64,000 nt of DNA. Origin: Dacryopinax spathularia. Taxonomy: Eukaryota; Basidiomycota; Dacrymycetes; Dacrymycetales; Dacrymycetaceae. The translations under genes were made by a program, and so were the position numbers. The notes under the pieces were generated by a model. That model was not told the DNA's origin, ran no database searches, and saw only the letters and a program-made list of their open reading frames with translations. The DNA is taken from NCBI GenBank assembly GCA_037974965.1, contig JBBPFI010000005.1, positions 1,488,001 to 1,552,000 on the forward strand, written 5' to 3'. Shown one piece after another: positions 48,831 through 60,540 of this stretch; position 1 is the first letter of the stretch; each line of letters opens with the position of its first letter.

Positions 48831-51787
48831 ATGTCAAGCACGGCGCCATTCGCAACCGTGTCAGAGGTTCTCGAGAAGCCATTTGACTACATCATTTGCG
48901 GTTCGTCCCTGTATGCTCAGACGCTCATATATGCGCCTAACTTTCAATAGGTGGGGGTGTACGTGCATCACCATCACCTTCACCTTGTCGCCGCAACTCA
49001 TAGTAAGGTAGACCGCCGGTCTGACGCTTGCCGCTCGTTTGACCGAAGATCCCAACATCTCCGTTCTGGTTCTCGACGCGGGCAAGGCCAACCTGAATGA
49101 TCCAGCCATCCTTCTTCCTGCCCAATACGGTCGCCACTTCCTTCAGGATCAGTATGACTGGAAGTTCTTCACTGCACCTCAGAAGCACGCGGCTGGTCGC
49201 CGTTTCCTCTGGTCCCGGTACGTGCACTTTCCACCTTCGTTCATCTCCGGAATGTCTAGTATCTAACCATGTACGCAGAGGGAAGAGCCTGGGTGGATCA
49301 TCGAGCATCAACTTCCTCATCTACATGCGACCTCCCGAGGCGGACGTAAATGGTGCATATATCTACCTATTAGCCCGCATATAAGTCCTAACAACCTCGC
49401 TAGAATGGGAGGAGCTCGGGAACCCTGGCTGGAACTGGGAGAACCATCTCAAATACATGAAGCGTGGAGAGAAGTACGTCCTGGCGCATTGCAAGAGGAC
49501 TATATGCTAAGCTTTATTAGGATTACTCCGCCTAGTGCAAAGCAAGCGGAAGTGAACCATCAGACTTATGAGCCCGCATATCACGGCACGGAGGGCACGC
49601 TCGAAGTCGGATTCCCGACCACGATCATGGGGTGCGATGTGCCACTGCAAGAGGTGAGGGTGCCGCATTGTGCGACCTGACATTGACTAATACTCGGAGG
49701 GTGCAGACAATGCACAAAGTGGGAATGCCGATAGTCAAGGACTCGGTACGGTGCACCTTCCTCGTGCTAATGCTGTATGCTGACCGCCGATGCAGATGGG
49801 CGGAAACGTCAGTCTACCCGCCCCCACCTCATCTCTTCCACTGAAGACTTTCTAGGTTAATGGCACTTGGATGTCAGCGGCCAGTATCCGTAAGTCAGAA
49901 CTTCTAGCTTCTGAGCAGTGGCTAAGACCGTCGTCATTTAGGAGGAGGGGTGTTGACCCGTTCTTACGCCGCAAATGTACGATTTCTACCCCTCGGCATG
50001 GGATGGTTCTCGGCTTAAATGTTTCCAGGCCTTCTATTCGCCGTTCGCAGACCGGCCTAACTATAAGGTCCTGCCCGAAGCGCACGTGAACAAGATCATA
50101 TTCGTCGAGTCTGCCGACGATGGTCAGCGAACCGCAGAGGGGGTGGAATTCACGCATGACGGACAGACGTACGTGGCGAAGACTGCGAAAGAGGTTATCG
50201 TTAGTGCCGGGTAAGCGTTTGCAGCACATCCTTGGACGCCGCTAACACAGGTTCATAGCTGCATTCAGTCGCCTCAAATCCTGGAGCTGTCTGGTATTGG
50301 TAACCCGGAGATTCTCAAGCCCCTCGGAATCGATACCATCGTCCCTTTGCCTGGTGTCGGCAGCAATGTTCAGGAGCATCTTGTCTGCGGAGTCGTCGTC
50401 GGTGAGTCTCGCGCGTTTATGGACGATCTTGCTCTCACCACTGCATAGAACTTGATCCTGCGAAGGAAGGCGGTTGGAAGACGCTAACTCCGCTGAGGGC
50501 GGGAGCTCCTGACTTCGTGCAACTTCAGCAGAAGCTCTTGTGAGTAGAACACGCTGCCCTGTTCCCATATCTTGGACTGAGTGCTTTCACAGCGAAACTC
50601 AACAGGGCTTGCATACGTTGGGTATTTCAAACCTTACTTTCGCCCCGTTCCAGAAGGTATCTCCTGCCGCCAACGAACTCATCGCCAACCTGTCCAAGAA
50701 ACTCGAGGAAGACTACAAGGAAGGCCGAATTAGTGAGGGTCTGTGGGAGCAATACCAGATCCAGCTTCGTGGCTTGAAGGACGAAGGATCCGTTGATATG
50801 GAATTTGCTGCGCTGCCCTACGTGCGTCACAGATCTTCAATTACATGCGGTCATTGCTGAAGTTTCGGCTTGCAGGTGCCAGGAGGCCCCCCTCCGGATC
50901 CCAAGAAGGAATATCTGACCATCCTTGTTTGCCTGAACCGGCTCTATTCACGTGGTACAATCGTGCGTTGTTGTGCTCTGCAATGCATAGATACTTATTT
51001 TCGGCAGCACATCAACTCCACCGACCCTAAAGCACCACCTGTGTGCGATCCCAACTACTTCGAAAACGAGTTCGGTAATACTCTATCCTATGCGTTTCAA
51101 GCAAATGTTCATGAGACGCATTGCCTCAGACATGCAAATGATGATCGAAGGGCTGAAGTTCGTCCGCAACCTGGAGACTCTGGAGCCCTTCAAGTCGCAG
51201 ATCAGTGCGTTTCTGTGCCCTCCGAGGTCATTGAACCCATCTGACGTTCGGTCTTCGCATACAGCGCAGGAGATAGCTCCAGGACCAAACGTTCAGACTT
51301 ACGAGCAGTTGAGAGGTAAGTCCGGCGGCTGACGCGACGAACCTTGCCAATGTTTTCCGCAGAATATGTCATTAGCAAGTCGCAAACGACCTTCCGTACG
51401 TCGCGTCCACCGGCTACTCTCGCTCTCTCATGTGTTGCTTCCAGACACGGCTGGTTCTTGCTCGATGCTCCCTCAGGAGAAAGGCGGCGTGGTGGATCCC
51501 AAGTTGAAGGTAAGGAAGAGATTTGAGAAGCTTTCTCGATCGCAGCTAACAAATGCCCAGGTGTACGGGACTACAAACGTCCGAGTCGTGGATTTGTCCA
51601 TCATGCCATTGCACGTCAATTCGCATCCTTTGGGTAAGATGCATGTCACGGGCATCCAGCCGGTTATTGACTCTAGCTATAGCGTCGGTGTACGGCATAG
51701 CTGAACAAGGTACGCTTGCGCAGACTGCGCATGTCCCGCTAGCTAACAGTCTTTGCAGCTGCCGACGTTATTCTCGGAAAGATATAG
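48831..51787 (+). CDS. GMC (glucose-methanol-choline) family FAD oxidoreductase, copy 2
   Basis: An apparently intact gene with more than a dozen introns, about 600 residues. The start MSSTAPFATVSEVLEKPF runs to DYIICG. GGG-TAGLTLAARLTEDP is spliced from small exons; then VLVLDAGKANLNDPAILLP, GKSLGGSSSINFLIYMRPP (signature 1), WEELGNPGWNWENHLKYMK, RSYAANAFYSPFADRPNYK (across an intron) and SPQILELSGIGNPEILKPLG (signature 2). The catalytic region FHTAGSCSMLPQEKGGVVDP has its His codon split by an intron, then VYGTTNVRVVDLSIMPLHVN, SVYGIAEQ and AADVILGKI. The His of FHTAGS and the His of NSHPL are the expected active-site pair. It oxidises an alcohol or sugar with FAD (family knowledge); substrate unknown. 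No signal peptide is evident. Confidence 0.87.
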
Positions 51788-52044
51788 GAGCGATCGGCGC
51801 CAACCAACTGATAGCGCGTAGAAGGTTCTCGCAACGATGAATTGTCCGATAGTGTAGCAAGTATAAAATCCAAGAAAGTTGACATGCGGTTACAAGGCGT
51901 CGTTCCGTGGTCAACGCTCTGAATTTTTGGGCCAAATCCGCGAACCACCTGGTTTTGAACTCAGGCGTCACCAACGGTTCCGCAACGTACACAGCTTTCC
52001 TACATACGACGTGGAATCGACTCGGCTTTGACTCCTTCCAACTT

Positions 52045-53453
52045 TTAACCTACGTTATCCAGATGGATCGTCTCCCCATCCTCTCGGGTCCATAGTCCGA
52101 CGCCCTGCGAGCTAAGAGGTGCTGACTGATTGACGCCTCTTAAGTTGAGGATGATTCGGCAGGGCACTATAGTGTACAGAACGAGGGTCAGGAGGTAAGC
52201 GATATAGAAAGAGGGACTGTCTTGGCCGTTGAGGACAGCGTTGGTTATGGTGAGTGCTACCCGAAACGAGATTGAGTGGTCATTCGTCGCTAATCGCAAG
52301 CCAGAAGCGGGGACAAGTACAGTACGCACCGAGTAGGCCTGCCGAGGCGAGGAATGCTTTACTCGAAATGAGCCCGCTCTCCACGAGAAAGAGCACAAAG
52401 CCGAGCTCACCATCTCTATACAGCACGGAATGCAGGCGCGAGCGTGTGACACCCTGAGACTCCCAAACTATACATGATTTGGTTGACGAAACTCAAGAAG
52501 AGGACAGACGGTCATAACACCGCTTACCACGGCTCAAGCCACGAATGGCTGTCATTACGAAAATCACTGCTCAATAGTCAGTCTGTGTTATCTCCCGTCC
52601 GATTGAGTGTGTTAATGCTCACACCCTTCATAGCTCGCGTAGCAGATATAACCTCTTAGTGCCCAAGTAGCCGCCACTGGACCATCAATGGCCCCACATC
52701 CCGTCAACCCAGTCACTCCGCTGTCAACGAGTGCTACATTGCCATCCGGAACCAACCCAATCCCTGAGTAGACAATGCAGACGCATGTCACTACCAGAAC
52801 GCTCGTTCAAGCGATACCGACGATGACAGCACTAAGAAAAGTACAGTCCCAGATCGCCCATGTTCGTAGGGCCAAGACCAGGCCGGAGCAGTGAGAAAGG
52901 ATGAAGTAGCTGCCTGAGAACGGATGATGAGCATGCTATTATCCAGACCAGCTCATACGACCAGAGCTTACCGAAGAGGATATAGACGACAACCGTGCAT
53001 GGAAGGTTTGAGATGTATGTGGTGAATTGTGCTGCAGATGGAGCGTCAGGTAGGGTTGGCCGTCTCCAGAGATTGGGCGTACCCCATAGAAACCCAAGGG
53101 TAACAACGACTCCCATGCAGCGAATAAAGATAAAGAGTGCTTTGCCATACGATAACGGCGCTTCCCATATCAGCCTCTTCTCTTGCGGCCAGGTGAGCAG
53201 ATAATCATAGGACTGCAATTACGGTGAGCTTCGATAAATAAGCATTCCGATAACGTAGCCGCACGTAGAGCGCTGCTGCGGCGCCTACATATGTACTTGG
53301 TCAGACCTCGTCGTACTATAATCCTGTGCTGCATGTAACGCACAGATGCCGTACTGGAGGGAATGATGAGATCATCCTGCAATCTCCAGCTTTAAAGCTA
53401 CTCACGTTCCCCGAAACGTCTAGGTATGTGACGAACTGCGCAAGGCCTGACAT
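52045..53453 (-). pseudogene. DUF6533-type membrane protein, copy I, with in-frame stop
   Basis: Family layout is preserved: exon 1 MSGLAQFVTYLDVSGN, domain YDYLLTWPQEKRLIWEAPLS, KALFIFIRCMGVVVTLGFLW, an LRTWAIWDC segment, VYSGIGLVPDGN, GCGAIDGPVAATWALRGYI, LYRDG and YTIVPCRIILNLRGVNQ with a late stop at 52045. In the exon where sisters read GVVWTSV, this copy reads GIA-stop-TSV: the Trp codon is TGA at 52807-52809. Unless spliced around, this truncates the protein in the middle of the membrane region. Otherwise the frame is well kept, so the loss is recent, or the base should be checked for a sequencing error. It converges on GMC copy 2. Confidence 0.7.
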
Positions 53454-54287
53454 TGCAAGGAGACGACTGTCGTCTTTCGTATTGCGGTTGGAATACTCAA
53501 CAGCGCGATGTCCTCCGACCAGACGTTATGAAGTCCACCCTTCATGGGCAAAGGTAGTCCTCTTATATGCCCTCCTCTCTCACCTGTGCGATATGCTGTG
53601 GAATGTCAAAGCCGCAAGAGAATGCGCAATGCACTGTCCAATCCTTGCATCCACCAAATGTAGAATCGACGGCTCGCGAATGGACTGCCAGTATCATGCC
53701 AGCTCTGATGCAAATCCGGACCAGTACGATTCGAGCCAACCTTATCGCACTTTTTGCGTCATTTGTGCTTCCAATGCCTGACCCGATTATGCCAGGTGGT
53801 ACGTTTTGCCCAATCCTGGTCTACTGATGTCGAAATTTGCGAGCATCAGAATTGGCATAGCCGGCCGCAGAGGTAAGCATGGCGGGATCAACACTCACAG
53901 ATTTCGAGAAGGCAATCGCCGACAATTCCGAATCTGGGTAGACTCACGATGCGTAAAGCTTGGACACGTCGCGCACGAGAGTTCAGCCGACACTGCATGT
54001 CCAGCCTCACCTTCCAGCTTCACGATTTCTCTTCCCGCGATAACGCCTGATGGACAACGAAAGGATGAGCTGGCGAACTCAGTGAATCACGAAGCCAGCC
54101 CTATCAGACGCGGTCCCAGCGTAGGAGACGAGGGCGATGACATCGTCTCCCGTTTGAACATGTGCCTTAGAGCTCCACAACCTACACAGCGACATAGCTA
54201 TACAACTACTCGCCCTATCCATCTTCCTTACTGTGGGGCAAGAGTCGTCGCACCCACGCTGAAGATCAGTGTCTACACCGGCACATA
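53454..54287. other. intergenic, promoter side of copy I
   Basis: About 830 bp. A TATAAG-like box lies near 53560 on the minus strand. No gene recognised. Confidence 0.45.
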
Positions 54288-55363
54288 TCAGTATTTGTTG
54301 ACAGGCAGCCGCGAAGAGGGAGTGAGACTCACGATAGGCTCCAAATCGCTGACTTTCAGCGTCTGGGCAAGGACGTCCACATCGCCCGTCACGTAGATCC
54401 TGTTCTTGCTGGCAGAGTAGACCATGTACACATCGGGGTAGGCTAGAACCGGGGAGGTTAGCTGACTGCAATGAGGGAATAGGGGAGGAACGGGACGGGA
54501 CGCACAGCCGTCGGTGTTCACCCAGTGGGCGCCGAGCGAACCCGTCGCCGGGTCGATCGAGAAGACGGTCGTCTCTGACCAGCCTGCTGCAGCACCTTCA
54601 ACAAACACGGGTGGAGAACCGAGCGGCGCTGGATAGAGTTTTTATCAGGACTCGTCTTCGACAGGTTGGAGCAGGGGAAGAGAATACGCACTGTTCAACC
54701 CCCAGTCGGAGAAGACGAGATAGTTTGCGTTGCCTACTCCGAGCGACATGTCGTAATCGATCCACGAGTTGGTCGCGTCGTCCCAGCCAATGTGGTCCGG
54801 GAAGAGACCGATCAAGGAGAGGAGTCGTCCATCTGGACCCTGTGGTACGTGTTAGCTGTCTGTCACCACAAGTTGGGTAAGGTAAGAGTGGACGCACATC
54901 CCACTCGATCTGGATCAGCTCGCTCGCGTCGTTCGGCACCGTGAATTTGAACGGCTGAGGCGTGCAGCCCGGGTTTGCCCTCGAGCAGGCGACGTAGAGC
55001 AGGTCGTAGGGGTCGAGCGACCCACCAGCGGCGTTGAAGTACCCCAGGGAGTTGTCCTGTCGCTTCTTGCTTGGTCCGGATCCGACATACGCCTGTACGA
55101 GACCGGAGACTTGGGTGCCGGGGATGAGCGCGGTGGACGTGCTGGAGCGTTTGGCAGCGGGTGCACCTGGACAAGATTCAGATCATCATGAGCAGGAGCA
55201 TAGAGGAGAAGTACGTACGAGTTGTGCGGCTACCCAGCTGCCGCCGGCCGAAATCATCAGCGTCCTTGCGAACGTGTACGCGCGGCAGCGTTACTGCAGA
55301 CACAGCGGAGACCGCCAGAGTGAGAGCGAGCAGAGCCCGCGAGAAATTAGCGGAGAAAAGCAT
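54288..55363 (-). CDS. secreted protein, unknown family
   Basis: Five or six exons encode about 290 residues. A clear signal peptide (FSRALLALTLAVSAVSAV) is followed by a dibasic-rich propeptide-like stretch (RVHVRKDADDFGRR). The mature part includes TALIPGTQVSGLVQAYVGSG, GYFNAAGGSLDPYDLLYVAC, PFKFTVPNDASELIQIEW, SLIGLFPDHIGWDDATNSW, DMSLGVGNANYLVFSDWGLN, FSIDPATGSLGAHWVNTDG and YPDVYMVYSASKNRIYVTGD, and it ends SRLPVNKY. The pattern suggests a beta-rich extracellular domain. No catalytic motif is recognised. Splice donors were read near 55216, 54898, 54689 and 54507. Confidence 0.6.
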
Positions 55364-56130
55364 ATTGGTAGTGAGAGGTCAAGGACAGGACGAAGGACAG
55401 GAAGCCTTCAAGGTAGTCGACGAGAACTAACGAGTGGACCGAGCGGACATTGAGCGCTCAAATAAAGGCGGCGAAGAGGATGGCCAGACCGAAGCAGGAA
55501 AACAAAACGGGGTGAATTTCTGCTGGAAATGCGGCGCATTCCATGCTGCATAACGCCGGTTGGCCGCAAAGGGTTCAAACCTGTAACCCCGGCTTCTGGA
55601 GGCGCGCGTCGCGTAAGGGGCCGTGCCTGGCCCCGCACGTGGCAATTCATTGACGCGTTCCCGCTCTTTCGGCTGCCTTCGGGCCCCTGGTTTTTTGGGG
55701 TTTTCCACAGCGCCCTTGTGGTACTTCTCCGTTTAGTAGAGCGATATGTTACGGAGGCTCGCTGTAAGACTGCGTCTCAACTTGGAAAGTCCGATGTATC
55801 TCAGGTACCCCGGGGCCGTAAGTATTGCCGAGGACAACCGGTAAGCGTGTCTCCCCTCGCGGATGCGGAGGTGGCACGACTGTGGTATGATCGAGCTGCT
55901 CTCACCGTACGGTCTGCGGAAGATGGATGACTTCCCGTGGCCCTAAACACAGATTTAGTCCTGCGCCTGGAAGCTATCTAAGCATTTGGGATTTGGGTGG
56001 GCTCACCGTCGCGAGCGTTACACAAACCAGTCCTAGATGTTGGTACCTAGATTTCCACCAATCAACGTCGTCTAGGCCACCTGAGTCTCTTCACTAGCGC
56101 CACAAACTTGTGCTTGAGGCGATGTGCGTC
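55364..56130. other. intergenic, left flank of KDZ element
   Basis: About 770 bp between the secreted-protein gene and a change in base texture near 56,100-56,150, where the transposon-like DNA begins. No terminal repeat could be identified because the far end of the element is outside the window. Confidence 0.4.
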
Positions 56131-56304
56131 TTCTTCACAAATTAGTGAACAAAAACACTAGATCTCTCATCCAGCGAAAATCCAGCTTGCAACACATCAA
56201 GATCCCTGGCTTACGTCAACAATTTCATGTGCTTGGGCACCTTCGTCGGTCCTGGACCGTCATCTATGCCGACCTGATCACGGCATGGTCGGCAAGCAAG
56301 TCCC

Positions 56305-56604
56305 TTGTCCATCTTCACGCACACCACCTTCGAGATTGATGCTCATGGATGCCGTCTGGCATGTCCTACAGTCATGGGCAAGTTGCCTTCCACACGCGTG
56401 CACAAACGACATCTTCACATGTACGTAAAATTCCTATACATGCTCGCAAAAGCTCATGCCACTACACAGAACGCAAGCTCATGGTCGAGAGTATCAGCAA
56501 GAACAGACGACGAAGATGCACTTGAAGAAGATGGAGAGGGAGAAGAAGCGCTTGTTGCGCTTGCAGAAGTGAAAGCAAGGAGTTGCGCTTGGACAGGTAC
56601 TTGA
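56305..56604 (+). CDS. possible 3' exon of a plus-strand element gene
   Basis: A 99-residue frame whose end looks protein-like (RTDDEDALEEDGEGEEALVA then LAEVKARSCAWTGT). Base texture matches the KDZ element. Upstream exons were not found, so this is weak. Confidence 0.2.
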   Translation: MSIFTHTTFEIDAHGCRLACPTVMGKLPSTRVHKRHLHMYVKFLYMLAKAHATTQNASSWSRVSARTDDEDALEEDGEGEEALVALAEVKARSCAWTGT

Positions 56605-56660
56605 AGCTATAATTCAAGAATAAATCATGTAACGGAGCACAAACAAAAACGAAGCCTTGT

Positions 56661-56887
56661 TTAGAACATCAAAGGCATGCCTGACGAACCTTGGTTATCG
56701 AGCGCATTCAGGTCCATGAAACCTGCAAAGTCCATGGCGAAGGGGGCTTCGTCGATCGGAGGCATGGCGAAACCCATGCCCTGCCCAAGCACAGGAACAT
56801 CGAGCTGCTGGCCTGCTTGCGCAAGAGCCGCGTGGGCGGTGAGCTTTCTCGGCTTCTTCCTTGATGCTGCTGGTCTTGTTCCTGTCG

Positions 56888-56921
<34 letters not shown>

Positions 56922-58194
56922 AGCCGTACTAGTATCTTGATTCTCCGCGTGGTCTTGCAGCATGGCTTGGGCGGATCGCTTCTGCCTTGAAGTCTTTGGC
57001 TGGGACGGTTCTCGCGCACGTTCTTCAGCACGACGTTGAAGGTCTCCTTCGTGCATCTTGCGGAAGAAGCAAGTGCCATCTGCAAGCGCTTGCTGAACCT
57101 TCTGCAAGTCCCGTAGTGTCGTAATGTATGAAGGGTTGACCAAGGTGGGCAAGGGCCAACCTTGCAGGGTGATCTTGTGTCTATCCTCAATGTCGCGGCC
57201 GAAGTTCTTGTAAGCCATAGTCAAGCTGTTGTTCCCCGTGATCTTCTCTGTACCAAGATTGAGCATGTACCAGCACATGAATATGGAACTTACGAAGTCC
57301 TCCATTCAAGACAAGGCGGATGTGCGCCTTGAGCTCGTTGACCTTGTTGTTCAGTGTATCGGCAGCCCCTGATGCATGATAAGCTTGCTGTTAAGGAAGG
57401 AATGAAGCACTTACCTTGCGCGCCTCCGCTTGTGCAGTATGCTTCCAAGCCCATGGCGATCTGCAAGACTGGATAGCCCATGATCTCCTCGAAGAACTGC
57501 TTGCAGAGGTCATCGCCGAAGAAGTGGGGTTTGGCGTAGTCCTTGATATTGCCACGCACAACGAAGCCGCACGCATGACCGCCTGTACGAGTGCTGAAAG
57601 CGGCACACTTGACCAAGTACATCAGCCGATGCCCACTGCCAGCATATGTGCAAACTCACCTGTTTCTCCAGGGAATCTTGCACTTGTACCGTATCGGCCA
57701 GGCGAGCTTTGGTAGGGAGACGAACTTGGCGAAGGTTCTTCTCTCGCTTGGCCATCACTGCATGTTCTGCAGACAAGGCTGCTTCGGGATGCTCACGCAG
57801 CCAGTTCACCTTGTCCTCAATGATGGACTTGTTCTGTGGAAGCGCCCAATGAAATACAAGATCTTGTAGTTGATCAGTACGATGACCTCAAAGAAGGTGG
57901 TCGACACGCACCTTGGGCTCGGGCTTCCTCTGCAAGTACATGTTTTGCAGCATTGTACAAGTTCACCTTCCGCCTTGAATTGAAGTACCCTGCCTTCCTC
58001 CCTTTCATGTTCCCATTCAAGACCTCCTTGTTGATGCCCGTGTCTGCAGCTATTTCGTCAAGGGTTTGCAACCAAGCTTGTTCTGCAACATCAAGCATGT
58101 CGCAGGCTTTTTCATGTCGAAGACGATTCGCATCACGGATAAACTTGCGTTCCGCCCAAGCTTTCTTTGGCGTTCGGTGCCCTTGCGTTGCCAT
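56661..58194 (-). CDS. KDZ-associated accessory protein 1, unknown function
   Basis: About five exons. The start MATQGHRTPKKAWAERKFIR (possible extra exon upstream), then KACDMLDVAEQAWLQTLDEI, GRKAGYFNSRRKVNLYNAAK, WLREHPEAALSAEHAVMAKR, KQFFEEIMGYPVLQIAMGLE, TLNNKVNELKAHIRLVLNGG and the conserved-looking NFGRDIEDRHKITLQGWPLP with LRDLQKVQQALADGTCFFRK. The tail has a poly-Thr run from a CAA/TTG repeat, a basic patch (RKKPRKL) and a Met/Asp-rich end. Proteins with the K-N-F/Y...H-x-I-x-L-x-G-W-P pattern are common in mushroom genomes beside transposases. The function is unknown; a transposition partner or target-gene capture are both possible. Confidence 0.55.
56887..56920 (+). repeat. (GTT)n microsatellite inside accessory gene 1
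   Basis: Eleven GTT units encode poly-Thr on the minus strand. Confidence 0.85.
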
Positions 58195-58642
58195 GAGATT
58201 GTTCGAAGCTTGAACTTGGACGAGGATGTAGTCCAAACTGCAAGGTGAAGAACACGGTCGTCGACCTCTGTATTTTCATGCGGATGCTCTTACGCGTGGC
58301 CGCTGGATATCACGTGGACTTGTACATAAGGCACGAGCCATGCTCATGCTTACGGGGCCATGCTTTTTCATCAACAAGGTGCCATTGCTCATGATGTACT
58401 ACAAGAACTCACAACAAGCGTTGTACATGAATGAGAAGGACCACTTGCGCTTTTACCAGACAATAACGATCTCGATGAACTTGCGCAGGCCAAGTTCATG
58501 TTGTAGGACGCAGACGATGACGATGAGCATGCCCCAATCATGCAGATGAGGAAAAACAGAAGACATGCTGCATGCGCAGGCCATGCAGCGTACATGATGA
58601 AACAGGGGGAAAAGAAAAGAAAACCTTGACCTTGTTCTTGGA

Positions 58643-60540
58643 CTAGAATGTGCCGTTGCACAAGTCCATGAGGCGATCCTCGCACATGATCGGATAGATG
58701 GCCTTCCAGTACGTGGGCGAGAGCAAGCCGTCAACGGTCGACGACCAAGTTCCGGGATGGTCGTAGGAATACATGAGGCGAAGTTCATGCTCAACCCTCT
58801 CGTACTTCTCCTTGCCCAAGTCCTTGGCCATGTCCACCATCGCAGCACGTGTGTTGTACGGGAGCTCGCGCGTACGAGCAAGGACTTCGGGATCCGAGGG
58901 GCGCACGAAGACCAAGCGCTGGAACTTGTTCGTAGGGTTGGGGGTGATGAGCAAGCCCGAGCCGGTATGTACAAGGCGGCTTGTACTCTCCGCATCAAAG
59001 ATGTTCACGGGCGAGCCCAAGCTGCCAGGCGTGCCGCGCATGGTCATCGGCGAGCTCGACATGCCAGGAGGGACAGGCACACGGGGAGGAAAGTCGGTCA
59101 AGGGCGAGGTCATGGGACCAGGACCTTCGCCGGGCGTGGAAGATGGGGTGGTGGAAGCACCAGGCCTTGGCGTTGCAGCCCTTGGCGTCCCAGCCCTTGG
59201 CGTCCCAGCCCTTGGGACACTAGTCCTTGGCGTGCCGGAGAAGGTGGCCGGGCCCTTGCCCTTGGCCGAGGGCAAGCCCTTCTCCTTCCTCTCCCACTCG
59301 ATGAAGGCCTTGGCGTATGCCACGATGGGCAAGTCGTCGTCCAAGATCTTGCAGTCCTCGATGGGCAGCGGACGCTCCTTGGCCTTGGGGACAGGCTTGA
59401 GCTCGGGTTTATCGGGCAAGGGACCACCGGTGCGCTTGGCGTGCGCGACAGCAGCATCATGGCGGGCGTTGATGCTGGCGTTCTCGTCCTTGGCGATGGC
59501 AACCGCCTTAGCTTGATCCATGAGGTCGGCCTTGATCATGGCCATGGTCGAGAAGATGCTCGTGTAGTTGTTCTGAACACGCTGGAAGTCCTTGTTCAGC
59601 CAAGTGTTGCGGCTGAACCAAGTATGGATAACCGGAGATGTGCCTGGGCCGTTGTCGATGCGAGCAGAGCGGAAGTCGATGACCACGCCGCCAAGGACAC
59701 GATCGATGATGGTGAACTAGACCATGGTTAGCTTGCTCAAGATCAAGAGGAAGGAGAAGAACATGGCGCACGATTTTAAAGAGCTCGGGCAAGACCTTGT
59801 TGTAGTAGATGTCCCGACGAACATCTCCACGGATCTCCGTTGTGAGCGGATGGGTGTCGAAACCCACAAGGTCAAGCCCATCGCCGTCCATGTTGTCCCA
59901 GTCCATGTTCGTCTCCAACGCCTTCTTCCTGTTCTCCTTCCAATTCTTGTCGAAGGTACGGATGACCTTCTGCACGGGGCCATGAGGAAGGTACGAGCCT
60001 CCAGCCTTGGGATCGTTGATCCACTCGTCGAAGGGGAAGATCACGGTTGGGTACTTGGCTGCGAAGAGCGTCAGCTTGAACTTGGCCAAGAAAAGGAAGT
60101 ATATGCTTACGAGGATGGTCAGGAGGCGCATATGCGGAGACCTCGGCCAAGGTCTTGTCCATGTCGCCACCACGTTCATGGGCACGCAAGATCATCTGCG
60201 CACCCACAGTGCCGAAGGGATCTTCAGCAGAGTCCATCTCCATGGCCGTGCTCGTGTCCTTGGTCTCGGTTGCTGGGGTGCTTGAGCTGAACTCGGCGCG
60301 ATCTTCAGGATCAAGGAGATCAACCAAGCGGATGGCCTTGGACATGTGCTGCGACAGTGCCTTGTTCCTTGTTGGCGTCCACTTGTACTTGTTCCGTCCT
60401 TGATATGTCGATGCGGATGGGTATGGGTATGGTGATGATGATGGTGGTGGGGATGGGGATGGGGATGGGGATGGGTATGGGGATGGGGATGTGGATGGGG
60501 ATGGGGATGTGGTCGGAGAGGAGGACGTGGGCAAGAACAA
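58643..60540 (-). CDS. KDZ-associated accessory protein 2, unknown function
   Basis: A Ser/Pro-repeat N-terminus leads to NKYKWTPTRNKALSQHMSKA, QMILRAHERGGDMDKTLAEV, KFKLTLFAAKYPTVIFPFDE, DWDNMDGDGLDLVGFDTHPL, ARIDNGPGTSPVIHTWFSRN, DDLPIVAYAKAFIEWERKEK, a TPRAGTPRAGTPRA repeat, FQRLVFVRPSDPEVLARTRE, MVDMAKDLGKEKYERVEHEL and a final YWKAIYPIMCEDRLMDL. Three to four exons, about 550 residues. No domain recognised. Same strand and DNA texture as the transposase and accessory gene 1, suggesting one element. The start is uncertain because the first 30 residues are a simple repeat. Confidence 0.5.
60417..60520 (+). repeat. (GGGGAT)n simple repeat
   Basis: GGGGAT-type units with GTATGG and GTGGAT variants. 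On the minus strand they encode the Ser/Pro-rich start of accessory protein 2. Confidence 0.85.

Noticed and set aside
55529-55930. A 133-residue plus-strand frame
   Set aside because: Arg-rich, no domain, and lies in the promoter-side spacer of the secreted-protein gene.
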